Shown here: piece after piece, positions 52,354-61,343 of the stretch
How positions within the stretch are numbered: position 1 is the first letter of the stretch
How the letters are laid out: the number at the start of each line of letters is the position of its first letter
Assembly (NCBI GenBank): GCA_016932235.1
Contig: JAFGDF010000235.1
Span: 5,261 to 69,260 of the forward strand
Source of the DNA: Deltaproteobacteria bacterium
GTDB taxonomy: Bacteria > Desulfobacterota > DSM-4660 > Desulfatiglandales > HGW-15
Length of the DNA: 64,000 nt
Direction: 5' to 3'
The notes under the pieces: generated by a model
Told to the model about the DNA's origin: nothing
What the model saw: the letters and a program-made list of their open reading frames with translations, nothing else
The model's database searches: none
Position numbers and translations under genes: made by a program

Positions 52354-53732
52354 CCGATCCTCCTGTAATCATTATTTTTCCTTAATTTCCAGACGGCGAA
52401 AATCAGTAAAGCTATAAGCGAAAGAACGAAATAGGCCGGAAACCATTCAAGGGACCTGATAAAAACAAGGTCATGCACTTCAGGATCAGTCAAAGCCGGT
52501 TCATTAATAACGGCCTCATCCCGCAGAAAAGCCACGAGATATGAATAAAGCGATCCTGCAAATCCATATGCCAGATTAAAGGCCATCCCTTTAAAACTCA
52601 ATACGGTAGCCCGCTGACTTGAGCTCGTTAGGCGATTTAGATAATGGCTCTGAAAAAAATCATTCAGATATGTAACACTGAATAAAAAGAAAATAAAGAT
52701 AAGTCCCACATAAGGTAGTAACTGAATCAGCCCCAGCAGCCCGATAAAAGAAATTACTACCATAAGATTAAAATTAAAAAAAGGCGTTCTTTCCTTTACA
52801 AGCTTACGGCCGATCCGAGGCAAGAATATACCCAGTATGGCGACGAGCGATGAGATCAGACCGAAGGTTGCCTCCGGAAGACTTATAAGCCTGTAATACT
52901 GGCTGTTAAGGGTTATGAGCATCCTGAGGATGTTATCAAAAAACATTCCCGCAAAAATAATCACCAGTACAATTGGAGTCCTTAATATCCATCGACCTGC
53001 ATCAAAAGTAAGTTTAAATGCCCGCAATACAGCTTTACAGGCTTCTATGCCCGGCACGCACTTCAAAACGGAAGATCTCCCCTCTTCATGCATTTTTACT
53101 GCGACAATGAGAGTCAGGATCGCCATCAGAAGCGTAAGAAATAATGGAAACCTGAGCGTAATCCCCTGCGTAAAATGTATTGGCAGCCCGATAAAATCGG
53201 TTATCTTTTGCATAAGATAAGGATCATAAACCGCGGCTCCGCAAACCATGACCGCGATAGAAAACATTGCCCTGTATCTCATCTGTCTTTCAAGGACAGC
53301 AGGCCATTGATCGGCCATTCCTTCGTTGACAAGTGTATCATAGGCAATAGCCTCATCTGCACCGCTTGCGGCTGCTTCGGCCGTTCCGCTAAATATCCTG
53401 TTTATCAGGAATAAACTGAAAAGCAATGAGCTGTTTTGACGAGGAGCAAAGCAGAGAAGCGTCATCTCTATTACCATGATTGAGCCTGCTGTCACCAAAA
53501 GGTTTTTTCTTCCTATTATATCCGCCATAGCGCCTGAAGGCACCTCAACCACGACAACGGTGACAGCCCAGACGACATTTAACAAAGCGAATTGTTCAAG
53601 GGTAAGTCCGAAATCTAAAAAAAGGATCGTAAATACGGGATAGTAAAATCTTGCGTTAAAGAATACGCGGAAGGCGATAAAGAGGCGTACATTGTGAATG
53701 CTGAAAAGAGATCTTTTCTGTTCTTTTTCCAC
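52350..53732 (-). CDS. MFS transporter
   Basis: Major facilitator superfamily membrane protein (460 residues) with about twelve hydrophobic segments in two halves separated by a charged central loop (KMHEEGRSSVLKCVPGIEACK). The first-half signature is the loop GAMADIIGRKNLLV (about residues 67-80), matching the GxxxDxxGRR motif between segments 2 and 3. The substrate and direction are unknown; with an EthD protein and an MBL hydrolase downstream it may export a product or import a substrate of that small operon. It overlaps the hydrolase gene. Confidence 0.92.
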   Translation of the reverse strand: MEKEQKRSLFSIHNVRLFIAFRVFFNARFYYPVFTILFLDFGLTLEQFALLNVVWAVTVVVVEVPSGAMADIIGRKNLLVTAGSIMVIEMTLLCFAPRQNSSLLFSLFLINRIFSGTAEAAASGADEAIAYDTLVNEGMADQWPAVLERQMRYRAMFSIAVMVCGAAVYDPYLMQKITDFIGLPIHFTQGITLRFPLFLTLLMAILTLIVAVKMHEEGRSSVLKCVPGIEACKAVLRAFKLTFDAGRWILRTPIVLVIIFAGMFFDNILRMLITLNSQYYRLISLPEATFGLISSLVAILGIFLPRIGRKLVKERTPFFNFNLMVVISFIGLLGLIQLLPYVGLIFIFFLFSVTYLNDFFQSHYLNRLTSSSQRATVLSFKGMAFNLAYGFAGSLYSYLVAFLRDEAVINEPALTDPEVHDLVFIRSLEWFPAYFVLSLIALLIFAVWKLRKNNDYRRIG

Positions 53733-53760
53733 GTGATTAGAACCGGGGTATTTTAGCAGT

Positions 53761-53952
53761 TCATCTTTTCTCTTTCTTTAATTCCTTATTCCTCCTTATT
53801 TTATTTACGAAATACAGGACAACGCCGCTTAAGAAAATGCCGCCTACCGCACCTTTATAATAATCAAACCACGTGTTCGTTTCAGGATTCAGATTGATAC
53901 TGATAAACACCCCAAGAGCAATAACTATAACGATAAATATCAGGGCGAACAT
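53761..53952 (-). CDS. small membrane protein (63 aa)
   Basis: Sixty-three residues with two membrane segments (about 1-20, ALIFIVIVIALGVFISINL; and 33-48, AVGGIFLSGVVLYFV) and a basic tail (NKIRRNKELKKEKR), giving a two-pass topology with the C-terminus in the cytoplasm. No family name can be given. It lies 28 bases upstream of the MFS gene in the same direction and could be co-transcribed. A modest purine-rich stretch (GGCCGTGAG) precedes the ATG. Confidence 0.65.
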   Translation of the reverse strand: MFALIFIVIVIALGVFISINLNPETNTWFDYYKGAVGGIFLSGVVLYFVNKIRRNKELKKEKR

Positions 53953-53980
53953 ATCTCACGGCCTCCATATTTTTTTAGGG

Positions 53981-54010
53981 ACTCTGTCGGACAAGGTCCA
54001 GCGGACGGCT
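53981..54010. repeat. GTCGGAC-type repeat, degenerate copy
   Basis: ACTCTGTCGGACAAGGTCCAGCGGACG, an imperfect copy upstream of the small membrane protein gene. The remaining 200 bases to the next gene are AT-rich with no clear feature. Confidence 0.5.
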
Positions 54011-54220
54011 AATTTACTCTTAGTTTCTTCTTTCTTCACTGGAAAACAAAGGTCTAGTTTGATTCTAATCTCTCTTTTTGACATAGTCAACTTATTCATT
54101 GATTTAGATAAAACGATGCATTGTCCTTAAGGGTTGGAGAGGAAATAAAACTTGATTTCCTGAATATGTACTTATATACTTTTTTAACCTGCCTGATCTC
54201 GTTTACAGCAAATTTAGCAA

Positions 54221-54967
54221 ATGGGGATTGATGTGAAACGTCTATTATTCAGCCTGTTTTTCATTATGATCATTCCATCTATTATGGAGGCCAAAACAAT
54301 GTTTGAAACAGACACGATAGAAACTTCCCAAGGGTCCCTTGAAATCACTTTCATCGGCCATGGGACTCTAATGTTTTCAATCAATGGCAAAGTCATTCAC
54401 ATTGATCCGTGGAGCCGTCTGGCGGATTATTCCAAACTGCCGAAAGCGGATATCATACTCGTCACTCACGAACACATGGATCACCTCGATCCGGGGGCAT
54501 TAAAAACTCTTAAAAAACAAACAACGGATATCATACTGACCGAGGAGTGCGCGAAACAGGTAAAAGGTGGGATAGTTATGAAAAACGGTGATTCCCGTAC
54601 CGTGCAGGGATTTAGCATCACGGCCGTTCCGGCTTACAATATTGTGAACATGCGGGATAAACATAATCCGTTCCATCCAAAAGGTGTAGGAAACGGTTAT
54701 GTGGTTATCTTCGGGGATAAAAGGGTTTATATTGCAGGGGATACTGAAAATATCCCGGAGATGAAGGATCTTAAGGATATACATATAGCGTTTCTTCCAA
54801 TGAACATGCCCTACACGATGACCCCCGAGATGACTGCCGATGCCGTAAGGTCATTTAAGCCCGTCATTGTTTATCCATATCATTACAGTGAAACAGATAC
54901 AGCCATCCTTGTTAACCTGCTTAAGGACGAGAAGGGGGTAGAGGTTCGTATCCGTCAGATGCAATAG
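54221..54967 (+). CDS. exported metallo-hydrolase (UlaG/MBL-like)
   Basis: MBL-fold metal-dependent hydrolase (248 residues) of the beta-lactamase-like/UlaG group. The HxHxDH motif is VTHEHMDHLD (about residues 84-93), with GDTENIPEM (about 172) and YPYHYSETD (about 226) as further metal ligands. The N-terminus (RLLFSLFFIMIIPSIMEAK, about residues 7-25) looks like a signal peptide with cleavage after MEA, so the enzyme is probably periplasmic, unlike the other MBL protein in the window. It stands alone on the plus strand and converges with hpt. Confidence 0.88.
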   Translation: MGIDVKRLLFSLFFIMIIPSIMEAKTMFETDTIETSQGSLEITFIGHGTLMFSINGKVIHIDPWSRLADYSKLPKADIILVTHEHMDHLDPGALKTLKKQTTDIILTEECAKQVKGGIVMKNGDSRTVQGFSITAVPAYNIVNMRDKHNPFHPKGVGNGYVVIFGDKRVYIAGDTENIPEMKDLKDIHIAFLPMNMPYTMTPEMTADAVRSFKPVIVYPYHYSETDTAILVNLLKDEKGVEVRIRQMQ

Positions 54968-54980
54968 GCCTTTCGCGATC

Positions 54981-55009
54981 AGCCTGCCCGTCTCTGTCCT
55001 GCAGGCTGC
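54981..55009. terminator. hairpin between convergent genes
   Basis: CAGCCTGC (54981-54988 region) pairs with GCAGGCTG (about 55002-55009) across a 13-base loop, between the convergent metallo-hydrolase and hpt genes. It is a probable bidirectional terminator but has no strong T-run. Confidence 0.55.
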
Positions 55010-55041
55010 AAGATTCAACGATAGGATCTACTGCGCTCCTT

Positions 55042-55584
55042 TTACTTATTATCTATAATAGCTGCGATAAAGGGGAGATTCCTGTACTTCTCATCATAAT
55101 CCAGACCGTAACCTACCAGAAATTTTTTAGGAACAGTAAAACCGATGTAATCTATTTTCAGATCTATTCCATTGTCCCTGGCCTCTTTTTTGTCAAGCAA
55201 AGAACATATCCTGATAGTTCGAGGCTCTCTTGTTGAAAGGTTATCCATCAGATATTTTAATGTGAGACCTGTATCCACGATATCTTCAACCAGTAGGATA
55301 TCCCTGCCCTTAACAGGCTTGGTCAGATCATGAAGCAGCCTTACAATACCCGAAGATTCCTTCTCACAGCCATAACTTGAAACAGAAATGAAATCAATGC
55401 TCACGGGAATATCGATTGATCTTATGAGATCTGACAGGAATACTACACTGCCTTTGAGAATTCCGACAATGATAAGATCCTTTCCTTCATAATCTCTGGT
55501 AATCCTTGCCCCGAGCTCTTTTACCTTATTCTGTATCTGCGTTTCATTAATGATAACTTCATACCAGCAGTCGATCGCAGTCAT
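55042..55584 (-). CDS. hpt: hypoxanthine phosphoribosyltransferase
   Basis: Purine salvage enzyme (180 residues) converting hypoxanthine or guanine plus PRPP to IMP or GMP in the cytoplasm. The PRPP-binding motif is LLVEDIVDTGLTL (about residues 94-106). IIVGILKGSVVFLSDLIR (about 39-56) and FVVGYGLDYDEKYRNLP-type C-terminal sequence (here FLVGYGLDYDEKYRNLPF) are standard for Hpt. AGGAA lies upstream of the ATG. It stands as a housekeeping gene at the border to the flagellar cluster and has no evident link to the catabolic island. Confidence 0.96.
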   Translation of the reverse strand: MTAIDCWYEVIINETQIQNKVKELGARITRDYEGKDLIIVGILKGSVVFLSDLIRSIDIPVSIDFISVSSYGCEKESSGIVRLLHDLTKPVKGRDILLVEDIVDTGLTLKYLMDNLSTREPRTIRICSLLDKKEARDNGIDLKIDYIGFTVPKKFLVGYGLDYDEKYRNLPFIAAIIDNK

Positions 55585-55719
55585 TGTGTATTCCTGTTTA
55601 TCATAATATTTTGCTTAAATTCTACACAAGATCACCCGAATTTACAATAGCCTAAATTGGAGAATCCCCGTTTTTAACCGTAATAATTTGCTGAATTTTG
55701 TCTCTTTAATATTTTTTTT

Positions 55720-55747
55720 TAAAGTCCCCCGGTTCTTATACCGATAT
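55720..55747 (+). promoter_or_regulatory. sigma-28-type promoter of flagellin
   Basis: TAAAG (55720-55724) and CCGATAT (55741-55747) match the flagellar sigma-28 consensus (TAAAGTTT / GCCGATAA) with near-standard spacing. It is followed by a leader of about 120 bases to the flagellin start. The fliD promoter at 57693 has the same spacing. Confidence 0.8.
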
Positions 55748-55873
55748 AGTAAGCGACACGACACAAAAGCCCGGGATGGAGGTGAGATTGATATTTCAGG
55801 GGAAAGCGGGTCAAACCGGCAAGGATGCCAGACAATTTAATCAATCTAGAATATATCAAGGAGGATACAGAAC

Positions 55874-56980
55874 ATGGGATTAAGAATTAACACGAATATA
55901 GCTGCGATGAACGCTCATCGCAATTTGGCAATAAGTGACAGTAATATGGCGAAATCACTTGAGAGGCTCTCTTCGGGTTACAGGATCAACAGGGCTGCTG
56001 ACGACGCCGCGGGCCTATCCATATCCAGCAAACTCTCCGTTCAGGCAAGGTCTCAGACGGTCGCCTCCAGGAACACGGCACAGGCAAATTCGATGCTGCA
56101 GGTCGCTGAAGGAGGAATGGATCAGATATCAAACATGATTGAGAGATTAAAAGAGCTTGCCACCCAGGCAGCTTCCGCCAACAACGCCTCGAACAGGTCA
56201 GATATCGATGAAGAGGCTGCTGCCTTAATTAATGAAATAGACCGTATAGCAAACTCAACCACATTCCAGGGAACGAGCCTCTTAACCGGATTCGGAGGGA
56301 TTACATCCGATGCCGATCTGAGCGCCGTAGAGAATGTTTATGATTTCAGCGTCGATAATGCAGGCGCGGGGACTTATACCGCATCTTATGACGCCGATAC
56401 TGACACTATGACGCTTACCAGGGACAGCGACTCGACAACCCAGACGTTTACCTTTGCCGGTGGAGCGGAAACCGTTAATTTCACATCTCTCGGCATCAGC
56501 ATAGAAACTACTGAGGCCTTTGCTGCGGATGTTGATGGCCTTGCCCTTGCTACTGCCATTAATGGCATGACAGTATCACAGAATGACGCGACTTTTCAGG
56601 TCGGAGAAACAAATGACGCGAATTATCGGCTCGGTTTTCAGATTGCCTCGGTACTAACCACTGATCTGGGAATCGATGGGATTAACCTCACAACCTTAAC
56701 CGGTGCTCAAACAGCCATGACCAATATTGATAGCGCCTTGACAACCCTTAATACCGAAAGAGGCAAAATTGGCGCGGTCCAGAACAGGCTGAGTTACACC
56801 GCGGCAAATCTGGCCACCTCTATCGAGAACGTATCGGCCGCTGCTTCCGTAATCAAGGACGTGGACATGGCAGCAGAGATGACAACCTTCACGAAGAACC
56901 AGATCCTCACGCAGGCAGGTACCTCCATGCTTGCGCAGGCGAACATGGCCCCTCAACAGGTTCTCTCCCTGCTCGGATAA
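55874..56980 (+). CDS. fliC: flagellin
   Basis: Structural subunit of the flagellar filament (368 residues), exported by the flagellar type III system. The N-terminal D0/D1 region is classical (MGLRINTNIAAMNAHRNL, LSSGYRINRAADDAAGLSIS split here) and the C-terminal coil ends MLAQANMAPQQVLSLLG. The variable middle is about 190 residues (about 140-275), which is fairly short, and the protein has no cysteine. AAGGAGG lies 10 bases before the ATG. The gene has its own sigma-28 promoter and a perfect terminator hairpin just after the stop. Confidence 0.97.
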   Translation: MGLRINTNIAAMNAHRNLAISDSNMAKSLERLSSGYRINRAADDAAGLSISSKLSVQARSQTVASRNTAQANSMLQVAEGGMDQISNMIERLKELATQAASANNASNRSDIDEEAAALINEIDRIANSTTFQGTSLLTGFGGITSDADLSAVENVYDFSVDNAGAGTYTASYDADTDTMTLTRDSDSTTQTFTFAGGAETVNFTSLGISIETTEAFAADVDGLALATAINGMTVSQNDATFQVGETNDANYRLGFQIASVLTTDLGIDGINLTTLTGAQTAMTNIDSALTTLNTERGKIGAVQNRLSYTAANLATSIENVSAAASVIKDVDMAAEMTTFTKNQILTQAGTSMLAQANMAPQQVLSLLG

Positions 56981-57003
56981 TAAAATCACTGAACGTGATT
57001 TTA
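56981..57003 (+). terminator. flagellin terminator hairpin
   Basis: TAAAATCAC (56981-56989) and GTGATTTTA (56995-57003) form a perfect 9-base stem with a 5-base loop directly after the flagellin stop; the downstream arm ends in TTTTA. It is a likely rho-independent terminator. Confidence 0.75.
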
Positions 57004-57053
57004 GGGCATGCGGTTTCGCTGCTTCATCTTCTAGCCCCGTTTTCGGTAACCCT

Positions 57054-57086
57054 AGGAGCATGTCGGACTTTGTCCGACATGCTCCT
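57054..57086. repeat. GTCGGAC-type palindromic repeat, best-preserved copy
   Basis: AGGAGCATGTCGGAC TTT GTCCGACATGCTCCT, a perfect 15-base stem with a 3-base loop, between flagellin and the dead transposase. It is the cleanest member of the dispersed family and defines its core. Confidence 0.85.
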
Positions 57087-57139
57087 AAAAAGTTATTAAC
57101 TGATATTTCATTCCGATTAAATTATAATTGGATCTAACT

Positions 57140-57525
57140 TCAAACAATTTGATCGTAATACTATTTTTCTTATGCCTCCTTCCGTACAGGATTGGCTACC
57201 GGAAGATCATTTAGCTATGATTCAGTTGCCTTCCGATATATAGCCGCCAACAGTCATCCGGACCACGATAGGATTGCTTCTTTCCGAAAGCGTTTTCTTG
57301 AAGAAATATCACGCCGCAAGGATCGTATCTCTGCAATTACCAGGGCCAGGAAAGAAATTGAGCATCGCGCTGCACAGCGTTATGAGAAAGAAAAAGAAGC
57401 ATATGAACAAAAGAGATCCGAACGCAAAGCAAGGGCGGAACTGACCGGTAAAAAGCCTCGAGGCCGAAACCCTGAACCACCAGAACCAGGACCCCGTATA
57501 TATAGATTTTTTCTCTATAGAAAAA
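57140..57525 (+). pseudogene. IS1182-type transposase remnant
   Basis: Fragments of an IS1182-like DDE transposase in two frames. Frame one (57149 to about 57210) reads FDRNTIFLMPPSVQDWLPED, the usual N-terminus. A jump in frame then leads to SYDSVAFRYIAANSHPDHDR and, after another deletion, to the lysine-rich linker EKEAYEQKRSERKARAELTG and KKPRGRNPEPPEPGP. All catalytic aspartate/glutamate segments are missing and the C-terminus is replaced by unrelated residues. It is therefore inactive, a scar of an old insertion between fliC and fliD. No terminal inverted repeats of the element could be identified. Confidence 0.8.
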
Positions 57526-57531
57526 ATCTAT
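57502..57531. repeat. perfect AT-rich hairpin
   Basis: ATAGATTTTTTCT (57502-57514) and AGAAAAAATCTAT (57519-57531), a 13-base perfect stem with a 4-base loop, at the end of the transposase scar. It may be a terminator (internal T6) or an end of the lost element. Confidence 0.7.
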
Positions 57532-57560
57532 TCACAAAATAAAAAAACACAAAGTATTAT

Positions 57561-57595
57561 TAGCAGGCTGGCGGACAAAGTCCGACAGACTGCTA
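57561..57595. repeat. GTCGGAC-type palindromic repeat, copy
   Basis: TAGCAGGCTGGCGGAC AAA GTCCGACAGACTGCTA, a nearly perfect stem (two mismatches), about 190 bases before fliD. A second copy at 57054-57086 brackets the transposase scar. Confidence 0.8.
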
Positions 57596-57692
57596 GAAAC
57601 GGGGTTTTTGATTCCGTCTGGCAGATATTTTGCATCTATTGATTAAAACATTTTCTGTATCCGGCACAAAGCCCTAAAAACCGTATTCATAT

Positions 57693-57720
57693 TCAAGTTT
57701 TCGGCAAATATTACCGATAG
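57693..57720 (+). promoter_or_regulatory. sigma-28-type promoter of fliD
   Basis: TCAAGTTT (57693-57700) and CCGATAG (57714-57720), with the same spacing as the flagellin promoter. It should drive fliD, fliS, flaG and perhaps the two response-regulator genes. A GGAGG site follows at about 57764, 14 bases before the fliD ATG. Confidence 0.78.
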
Positions 57721-57783
57721 ATAAAACATGGAAGGTAAGCATTTTCCTATTGTCTTTTAAAACGGAGGAAACGATAGTCAGCT

Positions 57784-60700
57784 ATGGCCACCAGTACTAA
57801 TCTTATCGCGGGACTTTCAACCGGTTTTGACTGGCGCACGATGATCGACCAGCTGATCAGCATTGAACACCGGCGCGTGGATATCATTGAAGATAAAAAA
57901 AGCACTTATGAATCAAAACTCAATGAATGGCAATCATTCAACTCGAAATTGCTATCATTGAAGAACGCCGCTGACAGACTTAAAGACCCCGCCGATTTTT
58001 ATCTTTATACATCCACCATGGTGACCGACAGTACAAACGTTGATGGAAAAGATCTCCTCTCGGTTTCAACCAATGAAGATGCCTCGCCCGGCTCATATAC
58101 CGTAAAAGTCCTAAACCTGGCAAAGGCACAGAAACTCTCGTCAAATCCTTTCACCAGTCTTTCCGAAGAACTTGGAAGCTCCTGTGCAGGTGATATCATC
58201 ATCAATGGAAAAGTAATAGCCATCGATTCCTCAGACACTCTTTCCCATGTGGCAAATAAGATTAATAACGCTAATTCGGGAAACTCTTCCACGGGCGTAA
58301 CCGCGAGTATAGTCAACTACGGGGCCAACGATTACCGATTACTTTTAACAAGTGACGATACCGGATCAGAGGGCATAAGCCTTCTTAACGGCTCATCTAC
58401 TGATCTGGTCCAGAAATTCGGGTGGAAGGACAGTACAGCGGCAATCCTGAAAAATTCCATAACAAACGGTGCCCAGAGTGACCTGTTTTCGACACAAAGT
58501 ACCGCTGTCAAATCGCTACTGGGACTCCAGACAGGAGAGATATCCACAGGTACACTTGCCATTGGAGGAACCGCCGTTACAATCGATCTCGCGACCCAGT
58601 CCCTGAATGATATAAAAAACGCTGTTAATGATGCTGATATTGCCGGAGTAACGGCCTCCATTGTTTCAGAATCGATAGAAGGAAAAACCTGTTTCCGTCT
58701 CCAGATAGACGGGACACAGGCTTTTGTGGATGAAAATAATATACTGAACACATTAGGGATACTTGACCACACAAGCATCGATGTGACCGGCAGAATCTCA
58801 ACATATTCATTGACCGAAGAAGGTTCATATATCACATCCTCAACCCTCTTAAAAGATATTGACGGTTATAACGCATTTACATCCGGTGGATATCCGGGCG
58901 GCGATTATATAACCTTAACAGGCAATGATACTTCCGGCGCGAATATCGGAACTGTGAATTTCAGTATTTCTGCTTCCACCACAATACAAGACCTGCTGGG
59001 TCAGATTGAAAGCACTTATGGCGATGTCACGGCATATGTCAGCTCGGATGGGAAAATAAGGGTCGACGACCTTACGGGAGGTTCAGCCCTCTCTGTTTCG
59101 CTCACTTCAACCGTGCAGGATATCAACTCTCAACTTGTTTTCGGAAATTTTAACAACGCGGCGTCCAGAAAGAGAGAGATAATCGCAGGAGAAAACGCCA
59201 CCCTGTTAATTGATGGAGTGGAGATCACCAATTCATCAAATACAATTGAGGATGTTATCGAAGGAGTAACTTTGAATCTCCTGAACGAGAATGATGACGC
59301 AACAATAACACTGAATGTTAAACGTGATATTGATGAGATTAAATCCAATATCGAAGATTTTGTTAAAAAATATAACGAGATCATATCATATATCGACAGC
59401 CAGTTTGATTACAATGAAGAGAATGGGACAACAGGCGGCATACTCTTCGGTGACGGAACCTTGAGAGCCATAAGATCTGATCTGCTTTCCACTCTCATGG
59501 AAAGCGTCTGGGGTTTACATACTGATTTTTCCGCCTTAAGTCTTATCGGGATAGAAAATGATCTGGATGAGAAATACAACTCCACACTGAGCATCAATGA
59601 CAGCATTTTATCCGGCTATCTTCAAACGAACTATAATGATGTAGTGGCCCTATTCGTAGGCCAGGGGAGCACATCTGTCAACTCACTTGATTATATCGGT
59701 CACGGCAGGAATACGAATCCCGGCGAATATACTGTCCATATCGACAGGGCGGCTACAAGAGGATCTGAAACCGGTAATATCGATCTCTCCGCAGGAGGAG
59801 CAGATGAAAGGCTTACCGTGACTCAGGGGAACAACAGCGCTTCCATAACAATTACAAGTGATATGACGCTTGATGATATCAAAAACGCCATTAACTATGA
59901 GTTCGATACTGACTATACCCAGGCCATCGTTGGAGACAGTCTTCTCTATTCAGAAGATTCCCAGACAATCGCGATAACGTCGGAAACAAAATGGAACTCC
60001 ATATATGACAGCACCGGTACAAAACTCACCTTTGACAATGGCGAAACCATATCTTTTTCAGGCACCTCCAGAAACGGTACGCCGATCAGTGGAAACTACT
60101 CGATTGGGAATGCCGCCTCAGATACTATGCAGGGGCTCCTTTCAGCGATCGAAAATGCTTTTTCAAATAATGCGACCGCTTCAATAGATTCATCCGGCAG
60201 GATTGTCCTGACCGACAAATATGATGGTTACAGCCAGCTCACGTTAAGTTCCGTCAGCCATTCGGAAGAAGGAGAATTTTTTGGAATAATTGACATCACC
60301 GACGGTGCTGGAGACGGAAGCCAGGCAGGTCGTTACGCTATAGCCGTGACCGCAACGGATGACGGAAACGGCCATCTGGTGCTGAGAAGCGATGATTACG
60401 GAAGTCATGATTTTACAATAAGCCAGGCTACGACAGATAACAACTATGACCAAATAATTTACGCTGAAACAGCCAACACAACCGATTCTTCAGATGGAAC
60501 AGTTTATGTAACGTCCGGTACCGTCTGGAATGATATATCAGGGGCCAGCCTGGCCGTAAACGACAAGATAGACATAGCAGGTTATGCGAGAGACGGTTCC
60601 ACACCCATCAGTGCCACATACACAATAACAAGTCTTTCTGACACCCTGGATGACCTGCTGACGACCATCGAGGGTGCATACAGCGCACAGGGGACTTCGG

Positions 60701-61305
60701 TTGATGCCTTCATAAAGGATGGCAGAATCCATGTGGAAGACCGGACAACCGGCACTTCTTCCATTGCCCTGACGTTAACACCCGTATATGACGGTGGTGG
60801 AAACGGATTGTCCCTCGGCACATTTGATCAGACTACCAAGAGGGATATGGATCTCGGCCTTATAAACGGTGATGTGGCAGGGCTTGATGTCGCCGGCACA
60901 ATAGGCGGTGAGTCCTCAACCGGCAACGGTCAGGTCTTGAGGGGGGATGATGGGAATGTAAATACTGAAGGTTTATCCGTAAGGTACACCGGAAACAGCA
61001 ACGACTCGGATGCTGGAGAGATAAAGATTACAATCGGAGTAGGGGACCTTATTAACAGAAAGCTTTTTGATATCACGGATTCAGTTGACGGATATGTCTC
61101 TTTTAAGACGGAATCCCTGCAAAACAGTATTACTGACTTTACCGAGCACATAGCCTCAATGGAAGACAGACTTAACAGGCGAATGGAACAGATGATAAAC
61201 AGATTCGTTACAATGGAACTGGCTATCAACCGATTTCAATTACAAAGCCAGTGGCTGGCCGGACAGATCGAGGCCATATCAAACGGCTGGGTTTATAATA
61301 ATTAA
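57784..61305 (+). CDS. fliD: flagellar cap protein FliD, extra long
   Basis: Filament cap (hook-associated protein 2) that helps flagellin polymerise at the tip. At 1173 residues it is about twice the usual size (450-700). The N-terminal coil (GLSTGFDWRTMIDQLISIEH, about residues 10-29) and the C-terminal coil (QNSITDFTEHIASMEDRLNR onward, about 1115-1173) are family-typical. The extra length is a middle region rich in Ser, Thr, Gly and Asp holding three related modules (about 360-443, 737-826 and 914-1003). Each has a TSxTxWxDI-like entry, a (S)DTLDDLLxxIE helix, a DGRIxVxD strand and an LTLT end. Modules 2 and 3 are closest, suggesting recent duplication. It would make a large, exposed cap, perhaps adhesive. 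Confidence 0.93.
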   Translation: MATSTNLIAGLSTGFDWRTMIDQLISIEHRRVDIIEDKKSTYESKLNEWQSFNSKLLSLKNAADRLKDPADFYLYTSTMVTDSTNVDGKDLLSVSTNEDASPGSYTVKVLNLAKAQKLSSNPFTSLSEELGSSCAGDIIINGKVIAIDSSDTLSHVANKINNANSGNSSTGVTASIVNYGANDYRLLLTSDDTGSEGISLLNGSSTDLVQKFGWKDSTAAILKNSITNGAQSDLFSTQSTAVKSLLGLQTGEISTGTLAIGGTAVTIDLATQSLNDIKNAVNDADIAGVTASIVSESIEGKTCFRLQIDGTQAFVDENNILNTLGILDHTSIDVTGRISTYSLTEEGSYITSSTLLKDIDGYNAFTSGGYPGGDYITLTGNDTSGANIGTVNFSISASTTIQDLLGQIESTYGDVTAYVSSDGKIRVDDLTGGSALSVSLTSTVQDINSQLVFGNFNNAASRKREIIAGENATLLIDGVEITNSSNTIEDVIEGVTLNLLNENDDATITLNVKRDIDEIKSNIEDFVKKYNEIISYIDSQFDYNEENGTTGGILFGDGTLRAIRSDLLSTLMESVWGLHTDFSALSLIGIENDLDEKYNSTLSINDSILSGYLQTNYNDVVALFVGQGSTSVNSLDYIGHGRNTNPGEYTVHIDRAATRGSETGNIDLSAGGADERLTVTQGNNSASITITSDMTLDDIKNAINYEFDTDYTQAIVGDSLLYSEDSQTIAITSETKWNSIYDSTGTKLTFDNGETISFSGTSRNGTPISGNYSIGNAASDTMQGLLSAIENAFSNNATASIDSSGRIVLTDKYDGYSQLTLSSVSHSEEGEFFGIIDITDGAGDGSQAGRYAIAVTATDDGNGHLVLRSDDYGSHDFTISQATTDNNYDQIIYAETANTTDSSDGTVYVTSGTVWNDISGASLAVNDKIDIAGYARDGSTPISATYTITSLSDTLDDLLTTIEGAYSAQGTSVDAFIKDGRIHVEDRTTGTSSIALTLTPVYDGGGNGLSLGTFDQTTKRDMDLGLINGDVAGLDVAGTIGGESSTGNGQVLRGDDGNVNTEGLSVRYTGNSNDSDAGEIKITIGVGDLINRKLFDITDSVDGYVSFKTESLQNSITDFTEHIASMEDRLNRRMEQMINRFVTMELAINRFQLQSQWLAGQIEAISNGWVYNN

Positions 61306-61343
61306 TTGAGATATTTTCTTATTAAGATTCAATTGGGGGGGGT

